Below are positions 46,836 to 56,267 of a stretch of DNA of 64,000 nucleotides, one piece after another; within the stretch, counting starts at the first letter, position 1; each line of letters begins with the position of its first letter. The stretch covers positions 1 through 64,000 of the forward strand of contig CALSNJ010000006.1 in NCBI GenBank assembly GCA_943787745.1, read 5' to 3'. The notes under the pieces are model-generated. The model was not told the DNA's origin and made no database searches. It saw only the letters and a program-made list of their open reading frames with translations. The position numbers were made by a program, and so were the translations under genes. This DNA is from an uncultured Alphaproteobacteria bacterium (GTDB lineage Bacteria > Pseudomonadota > Alphaproteobacteria > UBA6615).

Positions 46836-48466
46836 TGGCCGAACCGTTGCTCAAAGTCGAAAACCTGCGTGTTGATTTTTCGACACCCAACGGTGCTGTC
46901 CAGGCCGTGAAGGGCATTTCGTTTGAAGTCGGGAAAGGCGAGACCCTGGCGCTGGTCGGGGAGTCCGGGTCGGGGAAATCCGTCAGCGCACTTTCGATCC
47001 TTCAGCTCCTGCCCTACCCGGTTGCGCAACATCCCGAAGGCTCGATCCTGTTCGAGGGAGAAGAGCTCGTAAATGCACCCGACCCCAAACTGCGTGCGAT
47101 CCGGGGCAACGACATCGCGATGATTTTTCAGGAGCCGATGACATCGCTCAACCCGCTCCACACCATTGAAAAGCAAATCAACGAGGTTCTGTTCGTCCAC
47201 AAGGGACTTTCGCGCAGTGCAGCGCGCGCGCGCACACTGGAACTGCTGAAACTCGTCGGCTTGTCAGACGCTGACAAACGCCTGAACGCCTACCCTCACG
47301 AGCTTTCCGGCGGCCAACGTCAGCGCGTCATGATTGCCATGGCACTCGCCAATGAACCCAAACTTCTGATCGCCGACGAGCCCACCACCGCGCTTGATGT
47401 CACGATCCAGGCGCAGATTCTCGAACTCCTCGACGACCTGAAGGACAAGTTCGGGATGTCGATGCTGTTCATCACCCACGACCTCGGCATTGTGCGAAAA
47501 ATGGCCGACCGGGTTTGCGTGATGAACCAGGGTGAGATCGTGGAACACGGTCTCACCGAGGCCATTTTCGAAAGCCCGTCCCACACCTACACCAAGCACC
47601 TGCTTGATGCGGAGCCGTCCGGGACAGCACTCGCCCCCGACCATGGGGCCCCGAAAATCATGAAAGCGGATGACCTGCGGGTCTATTTCCCGATCAAGGC
47701 CGGCCTCATGCGTCGAACCGTCGATCACGTGAAGGCTGTCGATGGCATCACTGTGGAAATTCGAGAGGGACAAACGGTCGGTGTCGTCGGGGAATCGGGG
47801 TCCGGTAAAACCACGCTTGGGCTCGCCATGCTGCGATTGATCTCATCTGACGGCCCCATCGAGTTTGAGGGCAAACAGATCGGCAATTTGCGTAGCAGCG
47901 AGTTGCGTCCCCTGCGGCGCGAAATGCAGGTGGTGTTCCAGGACCCCTATGGCTCGCTCTCTCCACGCATGTCGATCGCTCAGATCATCGAAGAAGGATT
48001 GAAAGTCCACAAGCTTGGTGGCAATGCCGCCGAACGCGACGAAATGATCGTCAAAGTTATGGAGGAAGTCGGGCTCGACCCCGCGGCGCGACACCGATAC
48101 CCACACGAATTCTCCGGCGGCCAACGCCAGCGTGTTGCCATTGCCCGCGCCCTTGTCTTGCGGCCAAAGTTCATTGTTCTCGACGAGCCGACATCCGCAC
48201 TGGACAGATCCGTGCAAGCCCAGATCATTGATCTGCTGCGCGGCCTGCAGGAGAAGTACAAACTCGCCTATCTGTTTATCAGTCATGATCTCAAGGTCGT
48301 GCGCGCGATCTCCAACCATGTGATTGTCATGCGCAACGGGAAGGTGGTTGAACAGGGCCCTGCGGACCAGATTTTCGATCATCCGAAAGAGGACTACACC
48401 AAGGCCCTGATGGCTGCCGCCTTCGACCTCGCCGCCGTGGGTGCCGGCGATTCCGTCGCCACCTGA
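46832..48466 (+). CDS. yejF: Duplicated ABC ATPase YejF-like
   Basis: 544 residues with two full ABC domains. First: Walker A GESGSGKSVSAL, signature LSGGQRQRV, Walker B LLIADEPTTALDVT. Second: GESGSGKTTLGLAM, FSGGQRQRVAIARAL, FIVLDEPTSALDRS. Fused ATPases powering family-5 importers are typical of YejF. The start overlaps the yejE stop by 4 bases (ATGA). It could also serve the ATPase-lacking importer at 4925-8197. Confidence 0.93.
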   Translation: MMAEPLLKVENLRVDFSTPNGAVQAVKGISFEVGKGETLALVGESGSGKSVSALSILQLLPYPVAQHPEGSILFEGEELVNAPDPKLRAIRGNDIAMIFQEPMTSLNPLHTIEKQINEVLFVHKGLSRSAARARTLELLKLVGLSDADKRLNAYPHELSGGQRQRVMIAMALANEPKLLIADEPTTALDVTIQAQILELLDDLKDKFGMSMLFITHDLGIVRKMADRVCVMNQGEIVEHGLTEAIFESPSHTYTKHLLDAEPSGTALAPDHGAPKIMKADDLRVYFPIKAGLMRRTVDHVKAVDGITVEIREGQTVGVVGESGSGKTTLGLAMLRLISSDGPIEFEGKQIGNLRSSELRPLRREMQVVFQDPYGSLSPRMSIAQIIEEGLKVHKLGGNAAERDEMIVKVMEEVGLDPAARHRYPHEFSGGQRQRVAIARALVLRPKFIVLDEPTSALDRSVQAQIIDLLRGLQEKYKLAYLFISHDLKVVRAISNHVIVMRNGKVVEQGPADQIFDHPKEDYTKALMAAAFDLAAVGAGDSVAT

Positions 48467-48475
48467 TCATCTGCT

Positions 48476-49411
48476 ATGGCTGTCCTCATCATTGCCCCCG
48501 GACTGAAAGCTGATTGGTGGGCGCGCGAACTCAACAAGCAGAACGCTGCTCTCGACGTCCGGATCTGGCCTGACACCGGAAACCCTAGCGATATCGAGCA
48601 TGCCCTCGCCTGGAAACCGCCCGCAGGAGTGCTTGCCACCTACCCCAATCTGAAAGTGGTTTTCTCCTTGGGAGCCGGCGTGGACCATCTGCTCATCGAC
48701 CCCGACTTTCCCAATACGGCGGCAATCTCCCGAGTGGTCGATCCCTACCTGACAGCCGGGATTGTCGAGTATGTGGTGTTGCACGTGCTGCGCTATCACA
48801 AAAATCAACCGGCACTGAATGACCAACAACATGCAAAAGTCTGGGATGACCGCGCCCACGAGTTGAAACAGGCCGATGAACGCCGGGTCGGCATTCTGGG
48901 TCTTGGCGAACTCGGGCAATCCGCCGCCAAAGCTCTCGTGGCGCTGAATTTTGACGTGGCGGGCTGGAGCCGGTCCCCCAAGAATATTCCTGGCGTCACC
49001 TGTTTTCACGGTATGGATGGTCTGGCCAAACTTCTTCCGCGCACCGATATTCTGGTCTGCCTGCTCCCCCTCACCCCGGAAACCGAAGGCCTCCTCTGCG
49101 CCGATCTGTTTGCACAATTGGCGGACGGCGCGCGCCTCATCAACGCTGCGCGTGGCGGTCATCTGGTGGAAGAGGACCTGATTCCAGCTCTGGATTCAAA
49201 ACGTCTGGTGCATGCAACGCTCGACGTTTTCCGAACAGAGCCTCTACCGAAGGGCCATCCATTCTGGAACCACCCGAAAATTACAGTGACTCCGCATAAC
49301 GCATCCATCACAGATCCACGGAGTGTCGCCCGCCAGATCGTGGAGGGTATTTCAGCCGTTGAACGCGGCGACCCCTTGCCCAATGCGGTGGATACAGCGC
49401 TCGGGTATTAG
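48476..49411 (+). CDS. ghrA: Glyoxylate/hydroxypyruvate reductase A
   Basis: 311 residues of the D-isomer-specific 2-hydroxyacid dehydrogenase family. The NAD(P) site is GILGLGELGQSAAKAL. The catalytic Arg is in NAARGGHLVEE, Glu in FRTEPLPKGHPFW and His in TPHNAS. GhrA converts glyoxylate or hydroxypyruvate. It sits 9 bases after yejF and is probably cotranscribed. Confidence 0.9.
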   Translation: MAVLIIAPGLKADWWARELNKQNAALDVRIWPDTGNPSDIEHALAWKPPAGVLATYPNLKVVFSLGAGVDHLLIDPDFPNTAAISRVVDPYLTAGIVEYVVLHVLRYHKNQPALNDQQHAKVWDDRAHELKQADERRVGILGLGELGQSAAKALVALNFDVAGWSRSPKNIPGVTCFHGMDGLAKLLPRTDILVCLLPLTPETEGLLCADLFAQLADGARLINAARGGHLVEEDLIPALDSKRLVHATLDVFRTEPLPKGHPFWNHPKITVTPHNASITDPRSVARQIVEGISAVERGDPLPNAVDTALGY

Positions 49412-49421
49412 CCCACCGGCA

Positions 49422-50042
49422 TCAGGCCAGTTCGATATCGACCCATTTCTTGAAACCGTCGTCATCGGCGAAGGCGTCATACCAACGCCTGATGTTGGGT
49501 GCCTCAATCCGGTCAATGTCCAGATTGAACCAGCGATGAGCAATCGGCGCGATCGGTATATCGGCCAACGTAAAAGCACTGCCGGCGACAAACTCGTTCT
49601 CCGCCAGCTGATCCTCCAGCACCTGCATCGCAGCGTTCCACTGAACCCGTGCACCATCAATGACATCCTGATTGCGATCTTCCGGCTTGGTGCGGACCAA
49701 TCCTATAAAGACCGGCACATGCCGCGGCGCGAGCAGGGACAGTTCCCAGTCCATCCATCGTTCCACGGTCTGACGCGCCATGAAATCCGATGGATAAAGG
49801 TCACTTTTTGACTGTCGTGCGAGATATCGAATGATGCTGTTGGATTCCCACATCACAAAATCTCCATCGATCACGACCGGTACACGGCCGTTGGGATTCA
49901 TCGCGAGGTATTCAGGGGAATCGTTGCGACCAAAAGCGCCGCCAATGTCGTTGTCATGTTCATAAACCCTGTTCTGCGAATCACAGTACCAGAGAACTTT
50001 CTGCACATTTGTCGACGTCGCGCGTCCCAGAACTTTCAACAT
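49422..50042 (-). CDS. Glutathione S-transferase family protein
   Basis: 206 residues. The N-terminal thioredoxin-like domain has the GRATSTNVQKVLWYC segment with Ser as likely catalytic residue, the NGRVPVV cis-Pro loop and the WESNSIIRYLA glutathione-binding stretch. The helical C-terminal domain includes FTLADIPIAP. ATG 50042 matches family starts; an earlier frame start at 50072 adds ten residues. Substrate unknown. It lies downstream of the LLM oxidoreductase gene, past a terminator. Confidence 0.87.
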   Translation of the reverse strand: MLKVLGRATSTNVQKVLWYCDSQNRVYEHDNDIGGAFGRNDSPEYLAMNPNGRVPVVIDGDFVMWESNSIIRYLARQSKSDLYPSDFMARQTVERWMDWELSLLAPRHVPVFIGLVRTKPEDRNQDVIDGARVQWNAAMQVLEDQLAENEFVAGSAFTLADIPIAPIAHRWFNLDIDRIEAPNIRRWYDAFADDDGFKKWVDIELA

Positions 50043-50079
50043 AAACAGACTCCAAGCAGGGTATTCATCCAAAGAAGAA

Positions 50080-50101
50080 GGGGCCGCAAATCTGCGGCCC
50101 C
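50080..50101 (-). terminator. Rho-independent terminator for the LLM oxidoreductase gene
   Basis: Read on the minus strand: GGGGCCGCA, a four-base loop, TGCGGCCCC, then TTCTTCTTT. The 9-bp GC stem with a U-rich tail sits 34 bases after the stop at 50135. This separates the LLM gene from the downstream GST gene. Confidence 0.88.
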
Positions 50102-50134
50102 TGTATTCTAAACGGTTTGTCGTATTTGCAGAAA

Positions 50135-51445
50135 CTACTCTGCGGCTTGCGCCATATCGTGGCCGGCATTCGCGGTGATCTCATCAAGCACCGGCTTCAC
50201 CACCTCATTGAACTCGGTCATGTTCTGAATGACCTTATCCTTCGGCATCTGCGCATAGTGATAAATCAGCGTGATGAACTCAGCGGGCATCTGCTCCCAC
50301 TGGGCCGCCAGCTGATCGCGCACGGATTCGGCAGTACCAATGCAGTAGAGGCCGGAATCGAGCATGGAACCAATGACATCAGCTTCATCGAGCTTCCGGC
50401 GACCCATGGCTGCGTAGAAGTTCTTCCAGATATCAAAGTCATGGGCCATCACGGCATCGACGGCAGCATCATAGCTGTCGGCAATCTGCAGCCAGCGCAC
50501 GATGTTCTGGTTCTGACCTGGCAGCCAGTTGAAGCCATTGGCCTTGGCCGTTTCGGCATACTGGAGGCCCAGCGGCGCAGCCGTGTTGATATCCGTGAAG
50601 TAGGTCGGGATGAAACCCATACGCGCGTTGTAATCGATTGTCTCAGGGCTACCGCTGCCTGACACGAAGACCGGCGGATGCGGATCCTGATACGGTGCAG
50701 GGCAAACGGAAACATTGACGACGTTATTGTTCTCATCAACCTCATCAAGAGCACCCATACGCTGGGTGACCCCAACCTGGGCAAGCTGCCAGTCATCCAC
50801 ACCCGTATCGCCGGGGTAAGGAATCTGCCAGGCGCTGCCCTTGTGATTCATCGAATCCTGGGTCCAGGCCTTCAGCACGATTTCAATGTTCTCTTCAAAC
50901 ACATCGCGGTTGTGCTGGTCGTTCGCGACGTCCTTGTCGGAGATGTTAAAGCCGCTCTGGGCGAAACCGGCACCAACTGCTGTCTGGTTGTTCTTGGCCG
51001 CCGTCGGAGACTTCGTTGACGTCGTGCCGTAATGCTGACCAAACACATTGGTCCAGCGGCTCTGATACCCGCGCGCAAAACCAACGAAACTGCGACCCTG
51101 ACTCAGATGATCGATGATAGCGGTTTCTTCGGCAACCCGGATCGGGTTCTGAATGCTCATCACATAGCCAAGCTGACCGACGCGCACATTCTTGGTAATG
51201 GCCGCCCAGTAGGCATCCATGATCGCTGGCGCCGGGCCAACTTCGTAACCTTCGGACCAGAAGTGATGCTCAATGGTGGCAACACCCCAGAAGTTCAGAT
51301 TGTCGGCGGCCATGATGACCTCATGCCAGCCCTGAACCGTCTCCTGATAACGCTCTTTGTTGCGACCGATCGGGCGAAGCTTCTCGCGCTCTGCCTCGTT
51401 CTCGGCATGAATGACCGGATAGGTCTGCAAAATCGGTTTCACCAT
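50135..51445 (-). CDS. LLM-class flavin-dependent oxidoreductase
   Basis: 436 residues of the bacterial luciferase-like fold. Visible segments: NFWGVATIEHHFWSEGYEVGPAP, RVGQLGYVMSIQNPIRVAEE, DHLSQGRSFVGFARGYQSR (the Ser/Gly-rich FMN loop) and PPVFVSGSGSPETIDYNARMGFIPTYF. It uses reduced FMN as a substrate to oxidise an unknown compound with oxygen. It is monocistronic, with its own terminator, and divergent from the TPR-sulfotransferase gene. Confidence 0.88.
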   Translation of the reverse strand: MVKPILQTYPVIHAENEAEREKLRPIGRNKERYQETVQGWHEVIMAADNLNFWGVATIEHHFWSEGYEVGPAPAIMDAYWAAITKNVRVGQLGYVMSIQNPIRVAEETAIIDHLSQGRSFVGFARGYQSRWTNVFGQHYGTTSTKSPTAAKNNQTAVGAGFAQSGFNISDKDVANDQHNRDVFEENIEIVLKAWTQDSMNHKGSAWQIPYPGDTGVDDWQLAQVGVTQRMGALDEVDENNNVVNVSVCPAPYQDPHPPVFVSGSGSPETIDYNARMGFIPTYFTDINTAAPLGLQYAETAKANGFNWLPGQNQNIVRWLQIADSYDAAVDAVMAHDFDIWKNFYAAMGRRKLDEADVIGSMLDSGLYCIGTAESVRDQLAAQWEQMPAEFITLIYHYAQMPKDKVIQNMTEFNEVVKPVLDEITANAGHDMAQAAE

Positions 51446-51480
51446 GAGTGTCTCTCCCCTTTGAATTTGATCGCCAATGA

Positions 51481-51509
51481 AACGGCTATTGGGTTCGAGA
51501 TTAGCCGTT
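51481..51509. repeat. 8-bp inverted repeat upstream of the LLM gene
   Basis: AACGGCTA at 51481-51488 and TAGCCGTT at 51502-51509, 13 bases apart, in the divergent region between the LLM gene and the TPR-sulfotransferase gene. It could be an operator controlling the LLM gene, whose start is 36 bases away. Confidence 0.45.
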
Positions 51510-51526
51510 CCGCTAGTGTAATCACA

Positions 51527-51539
51527 AATTATGATAATT
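51527..51539. promoter_or_regulatory. AT-rich palindrome in divergent promoter region
   Basis: AATTATGATAATT is a perfect 6-bp palindrome around a single G. It lies in a local AT-rich stretch (about 51518-51560) that contrasts with the GC-rich flanks. A regulator site or a promoter element is plausible. Confidence 0.4.
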
Positions 51540-51655
51540 AATAACTAGCATAACCTATATGCATGGATGAGGCATATGACCGACCAACTCGAGTGTTGCC
51601 AAAGAGTCCACAAGCGCTCTTGACGGATCATGTGCCTTTACGCCCATCTTCTCCC

Positions 51656-53431
51656 ATGACTTCGCAGAAAGAGCTTTTTGAAAGCGCGGCAGGGTTCGCG
51701 CAAGCCGGGCGGCTGGATGAAGCTCTCAAGGCCTACAAATCCATCCTGCGCAAGGAGCCCGGCAACAATCAGGCGCGCTACCGGATCGCCGTTGTGGAAC
51801 TCATGCGGGGCCGGTTCAGTGAAGGTGCCAAGCTGCTGCGGGTGTGTCTGCGCAAACAGCCCGACAATTCCGATATCCTCTTCAGCCTGGGTCGTGCCTG
51901 CCTCCCGTTGGGACGTCATGAAGAAGCGGTCGATCATCTGGCCAAAGCCGCCGAGATAACACCCGATCGCGCAGACATCCTTTCCGCTCTTGGCGATGCT
52001 TACTTCCTTTCAGGTGCCACGGAGAACGCCCTCCAGGTGTATCAGGCGGCGAGTGCCCTCGTGCCAGACGACCCCCGAATCAAAGCGAATATGGCGAATG
52101 CCTTCTCCCGGGCGGGTGCCCATGCGCACGCGATTGCGACAATCGAGACCGCACTGGCGCTCGCGCCGGAACGTCCCGACATCGCTCTCGCGTATGCCAA
52201 CACACTTCGCGCAGCGGGCAAGCTTGAAGCCGCGCGGTCATCCATCGAAACATTGTTGACCCGCGATCCCGGCAACATCGACGCCATCGCCTACAAGGCA
52301 GAACTTCTGGACCGAATGGGCGAGAACCCAGCAGCAGCGGCATTGCTCAGCCGTCACCTCAACACCAATCCTGCCCCCCACGCGCTCGCACGTGCCGCCG
52401 GCCAGGTCGCCATCAATGGCAATCTGGACGCACTCCCACCTGATCGGGTTGTGGCGCTGATCAACACAGCGCTTTCCAGACCCGCTCTCAATCGTTTTGA
52501 GCGTCGCGGCCTTCTGTTCATGCAAGCTGCGTTGCTTCAGAAGTCTGGAAAAAACGCCGAGGCCTTTGATATCTATGCGCGCGCCAACGCTGAATCTGGC
52601 GTCATCTATGACCAAGCCGCAGTCAACCGGCGGTTCGACCGTTACCGGAACACGTTCTCTCTGGCGCGCCTCCCAAAGCTTTCGCGATCGACTGTCTCGG
52701 ATTCGACACCCATCTTCATCGTTGGCATGCCCCGGTCAGGCACAACTCTGGTGGAACAAATTATCGACAGTCACCCGGATGCAGCGGGGGGCGGGGAGCT
52801 CGGCGGCATCCCGGGCGCCACACGAGCACTAAGCAACTATCCTGATTCGCTCGAAGGCCTGAGCACAGATGACCTGAACGACATTGCCCATGAATACCTG
52901 GCCTCACTCAGAGACATCTCGAGCGAAGCGCGTTTTGTGACCGACAAAATGCCGATCAATGCCGAACATCTTGGTTTCATCTGGCAATTATTCCCCAACG
53001 CGCGCGTGATCCATTGCCGCCGTCACCCTCTGGCCATCGGCCTTTCATGCTTCTCCCAGAACTTCCGAACAGGGAATGAATTCGCGTTCTCTCTGGAAGG
53101 CTTTGCGCATTACTACCGACACTACAGCGACCTCATGCAGCACTGGCAGGAAACACTCAACCTGCCCATTCTCGATTTGCGGTATGAGACTCTTGTCCGC
53201 CAACCACGTGAATCAATCGAGAGGCTGCTCGAATTCTGCGATTTGCCCTGGGACGATGCCTGTCTGGACTTCGATAAAAACCAGCGATTTGTAGACACGC
53301 TAAGCTACGCACAGGTGCGACGACCGATGACGCAGGAGCCAGCAGCCCGCCACCTGAAATACGAAACAGAACTCGCGCCTCTCTCGGATGCACTGGCCGA
53401 AGAGATCGCCGCTTATGAGAAAGATATCTGA
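51656..53431 (+). CDS. TPR-repeat sulfotransferase
   Basis: About 591 residues. Tetratricopeptide repeats fill residues ~5-310 (AGFAQAGRLDEALKAYKSILRKEPGN, then LFSLGRACLPLGRHEEAVDHLAKAA and others). A sulfotransferase domain follows, with the PAPS-binding 5'-loop IVGMPRSGTTLVEQI (~357-369), the 3'-phosphate region VIHCRRHPLAIGLSCF and YETLVRQPRESIERLLEFC. It moves sulfate to an unknown acceptor, perhaps a glycan or protein held by the TPR part. The start may be 51563 instead. It ends at the leucyl aminopeptidase stop. Confidence 0.87.
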   Translation: MTSQKELFESAAGFAQAGRLDEALKAYKSILRKEPGNNQARYRIAVVELMRGRFSEGAKLLRVCLRKQPDNSDILFSLGRACLPLGRHEEAVDHLAKAAEITPDRADILSALGDAYFLSGATENALQVYQAASALVPDDPRIKANMANAFSRAGAHAHAIATIETALALAPERPDIALAYANTLRAAGKLEAARSSIETLLTRDPGNIDAIAYKAELLDRMGENPAAAALLSRHLNTNPAPHALARAAGQVAINGNLDALPPDRVVALINTALSRPALNRFERRGLLFMQAALLQKSGKNAEAFDIYARANAESGVIYDQAAVNRRFDRYRNTFSLARLPKLSRSTVSDSTPIFIVGMPRSGTTLVEQIIDSHPDAAGGGELGGIPGATRALSNYPDSLEGLSTDDLNDIAHEYLASLRDISSEARFVTDKMPINAEHLGFIWQLFPNARVIHCRRHPLAIGLSCFSQNFRTGNEFAFSLEGFAHYYRHYSDLMQHWQETLNLPILDLRYETLVRQPRESIERLLEFCDLPWDDACLDFDKNQRFVDTLSYAQVRRPMTQEPAARHLKYETELAPLSDALAEEIAAYEKDI

Positions 53432-54808
53432 CTAGCGTCCAAAGCGGTCTTCGATCATCGCAAAGGCGGCCCGCAGACCCTGTGCCTCTCCCCCGGACGG
53501 ACGCCCGGGGCTGCTCCCCAGATTCCACGCCATGATATCAAAATGGGCCCACGGCACATCGTTATCGACAAATTCCTGCAGGAAGAGCGCTGCGGTAATC
53601 GCCCCGCCAAACGGGCCATCGCTGGTACTTGAAACATCGGCCACCTGGCTCTCGATCAGAGCGCGGTAAGGTTTGTGAAGGGGCAACCGCCAAACCGGGT
53701 CGGCTGTCATCGCCGCATGCTTTTCCAAATCGCTATACAGCTTGTCGTCATTGGCGAAGACCGCCGCAATGCCCGTGCCTACCGCTACCCGGGCGGCGCC
53801 CGTCAGTGTGGAAAAGTCGAGCAGCATATCGGGTTTCTCGGTGCTGGCCTCGGCCAGGCAATCTCCCATCACGAGCCGCCCCTCGGCATCCGTATTGCCA
53901 TTCTCAACCGTGATGCCCTTGCGTGTCTTCAGGACATCCCAGGGCCGGTAGGCATTGCCTGCCACCGCGTTTTCCACCGCGCCAATCAAAACCCGCAAAC
54001 GGACCGGCAGTTTGGCCGCCATAATCAGCTGGCCGAGTGCGAGCGCATGAGCCGCACCCCCCATATCCTTCTTCATCCGGAGCATCCCGGCAGCGGGTTT
54101 GAGATCCAGTCCACCGGTGTCAAAGCACACGCCTTTGCCCACCAGTGTCACGCGAGGGCCGCGCGTGCCCCAGCGCAGGTCGATCAACCGAGGATCATCA
54201 TCCGAGGCCCGGCCTACCGTGTGAATCATCGGATAGTTGGCTTTCAGGAGGGCATCACCAGCCGTGACACGAACCTTGGCCTTGAACTTGCGCCCGACCT
54301 TACGGGCCTCATCGGCCAACTCGGACGGTCCGAGATCCTCAGCCGGAATATTGATGAGGTCGCGCACCAATGTTGTCGCTTCGAGCATATTCGAGACGCG
54401 CGCACGCTCTGCGTTGCTTGGCCAGACCAGATCAGGTCGCGTCACCCGAGCTTTGCGATAATGCGTGAACTCATAGGCCGAAAGACCCCAGCCCAGAGCC
54501 GCATCATTGGACGCAGATTTCGAAAGGCGCCCGGCAATTCGGTAGCTTCCATCGGGCAGTTGCGCCGCCAGCTGGCTCCAGGACCACATATCCGTGTCAT
54601 CATCGGTGACAAACACCGCCATCTCGACACCGCCCTTGGTCGACGGCATCAATACGCTCGCACCGGCCTTCCCGGAAAAACCTGCTCCCTTGAGCCAGGA
54701 CTGCTGCGCTTTCGAGAGGCTTTTACGCCAAGCCGCCACCCGGTCCGCTGAAAGAACAGTGATCGGGACGGTATCCTTGCGCGCACGGTCGATAAGGTTG
54801 TGGGCCAC
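53432..54808 (-). CDS. Leucyl aminopeptidase family protein (M17)
   Basis: 458 residues. M17 active site: GKGVCFDTGGLDLKP (metal Lys/Asp) and the signature NTDAEGRLVMGD near residue 330. Both metals are bound by the usual Asp/Glu set. The C-terminus contains WAHFDIMAWNLGSSPGRPSGGEAQG. It releases N-terminal amino acids from peptides. GTG at 54808 has GAGGA 7 bases upstream, so it is preferred over the longer frame to 54901. Confidence 0.87.
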   Translation of the reverse strand: MAHNLIDRARKDTVPITVLSADRVAAWRKSLSKAQQSWLKGAGFSGKAGASVLMPSTKGGVEMAVFVTDDDTDMWSWSQLAAQLPDGSYRIAGRLSKSASNDAALGWGLSAYEFTHYRKARVTRPDLVWPSNAERARVSNMLEATTLVRDLINIPAEDLGPSELADEARKVGRKFKAKVRVTAGDALLKANYPMIHTVGRASDDDPRLIDLRWGTRGPRVTLVGKGVCFDTGGLDLKPAAGMLRMKKDMGGAAHALALGQLIMAAKLPVRLRVLIGAVENAVAGNAYRPWDVLKTRKGITVENGNTDAEGRLVMGDCLAEASTEKPDMLLDFSTLTGAARVAVGTGIAAVFANDDKLYSDLEKHAAMTADPVWRLPLHKPYRALIESQVADVSSTSDGPFGGAITAALFLQEFVDNDVPWAHFDIMAWNLGSSPGRPSGGEAQGLRAAFAMIEDRFGR

Positions 54809-54961
54809 GGTCAAATCCTCGGGTTGGGAAAGTAAGTTCAAAACTCTTGCCCTGAACTCTGCCCGACCATCATCCAGCCCGCAACGTTTGCACGCACCCA
54901 ATTCACTTCAAACTTGGGGCCGAACAAACTAGTCTGCCCCGTCAAACAAATGAGGACGAAC

Positions 54962-55402
54962 ATGGCTGTCAAAGACGACGACCTGATCGGGGCCTGGGCC
55001 CTGGAGGAAATGTACGCGGAAACCGAAGACGGCACACGCTCGCACCCCATGGGCCGCGATGCCAGCGGCATGATCATGTACACACCCGACCATCATATGT
55101 CGGCGATCGTGCATTTCGCGGATCGTTTTCTGCCCGCAGACCGCCCGAGTGACGAAGATCAGGCCGAAGCCTTTTCGAGCTATTTCAACTATGCGGGCAC
55201 ATGGTCGCTGGAAGGTAATGCAGTCACCCATGTTCTTGCTCACGCGCTCGACCCGAACATGGTTGGTATGTCTCTCACCCGGAACATTGAACATGACGGT
55301 GCGCGCATGGTCTTCACCGGACTCGGACCGGATGGCGTGACCAAGCAGGTCATCATCTGGAAACGCTCAAACCCGGGGGCGCCTGTTCCCAAACCCACAT
55401 AA
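54962..55402 (+). CDS. Lipocalin-like domain protein
   Basis: 146 residues. LIGAWALEEMYAETEDG, then GRDASGMIMYTPDHHMSAIVH and FNYAGTWSLEGNAVTHVLAHALDPNMVG are typical of the PF13924 lipocalin-like family. No signal peptide is present. AGGA lies 5 bases before the ATG. These small beta barrels bind hydrophobic ligands in some pathways; the function here is unknown. It precedes two GST genes on the same strand. Confidence 0.77.
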   Translation: MAVKDDDLIGAWALEEMYAETEDGTRSHPMGRDASGMIMYTPDHHMSAIVHFADRFLPADRPSDEDQAEAFSSYFNYAGTWSLEGNAVTHVLAHALDPNMVGMSLTRNIEHDGARMVFTGLGPDGVTKQVIIWKRSNPGAPVPKPT

Positions 55403-55495
55403 AACTTGTGATTGCCCGGCGATTGACCCTGCCCCACAGGGCCAATAGGTTCCCCCGGCATTCGCATTCCATGAACGAGACAATAGAGGTCGCCA

Positions 55496-56131
55496 ATGAT
55501 CGAATTTTACACATGGTTCACACCGAACGGCCGCAAGGTCGCGATCCTGCTGGAAGAGCTCGGGATCGAATACAACACCCACTCGGTCAATATCGGCAAG
55601 GACGAGCAGTTCGATCCGGAGTTCCTGAAAATCTCGCCGAACAACAAGATCCCGGCCATCCTCGACACCGACAACAATTATCCATTGTTCGAGACCGGCG
55701 CGATCCTGCTCTATCTCGCCGAGAAGCACGGCAAGTTCCTCAACACCAAGGACCGCGATGCCTATTGGCGGACGATGGAATGGCTGATGTGGCAGATGGG
55801 CGGCTTCGGTCCGATCCTCGGCCAAGTCCATCACTTCACCAAGTACAATCCTGGCAAGTCCGACTATGCCCAGGAGCGTTACGAGACCGAGGCGCGTCGT
55901 CTCTATCGTGTGCTCAATGAGCGCCTGGAAGGCCGCGAGTTCATTGTTGATGACTACTCGATCGCCGATATGGCCTGCTGGCCCTGGGCGGCCCGCCACA
56001 ACTGGCAGGAAATCGACCTGAACGACTATCCCAATGTGCGCCGCTGGTACATGACCATGCTCGACCGCCCGGCGGTCCAGCGCGCCTGGAACATTCCCGA
56101 GAACGATCAGCCGCTGCCGATCCCCGAGTAG
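55496..56131 (+). CDS. Glutathione S-transferase, YfcG/YghU-like
   Basis: 211 residues. The N-terminal YTWFTPNGRKVAILLEELGIEY is characteristic of YfcG-type disulfide-bond oxidoreductases, with Thr/Asn near the active site in place of Cys. NNKIPAI is the cis-Pro loop and FETGAILLYLAEKHG binds the gamma-glutamyl part. The helical domain ends with DYSIADMACWPW. RBS AGAGG is 7 bases before the ATG. A terminator follows at 56156. Confidence 0.88.
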   Translation: MIEFYTWFTPNGRKVAILLEELGIEYNTHSVNIGKDEQFDPEFLKISPNNKIPAILDTDNNYPLFETGAILLYLAEKHGKFLNTKDRDAYWRTMEWLMWQMGGFGPILGQVHHFTKYNPGKSDYAQERYETEARRLYRVLNERLEGREFIVDDYSIADMACWPWAARHNWQEIDLNDYPNVRRWYMTMLDRPAVQRAWNIPENDQPLPIPE

Positions 56132-56155
56132 TTCCCGCGAACCTTGCAAATTCCC

Positions 56156-56183
56156 AACCGGCGCCCCCTGTGGCGCCGGTTTT
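56156..56183 (+). terminator. Rho-independent terminator after the YfcG-like gene
   Basis: AACCGGCGCC, a six-base loop, then GGCGCCGGTT with TT continuing: a perfect 10-bp stem and U tail, 24 bases after the stop. Confidence 0.9.
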
Positions 56184-56267
56184 CGTTTGGAGTCCGTTTC
56201 ACGACTTGCAGCGCCGGACGGTCCAACTATGGTAGGGGCCAAATCACCACCATCAGGATTTGTCCCC

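Noticed and set aside
53675-54751. 358-codon open frame opposite the M17 aminopeptidase
   Set aside because: Antisense to a gene with a complete catalytic signature; the translation is low in hydrophobic core patterns.
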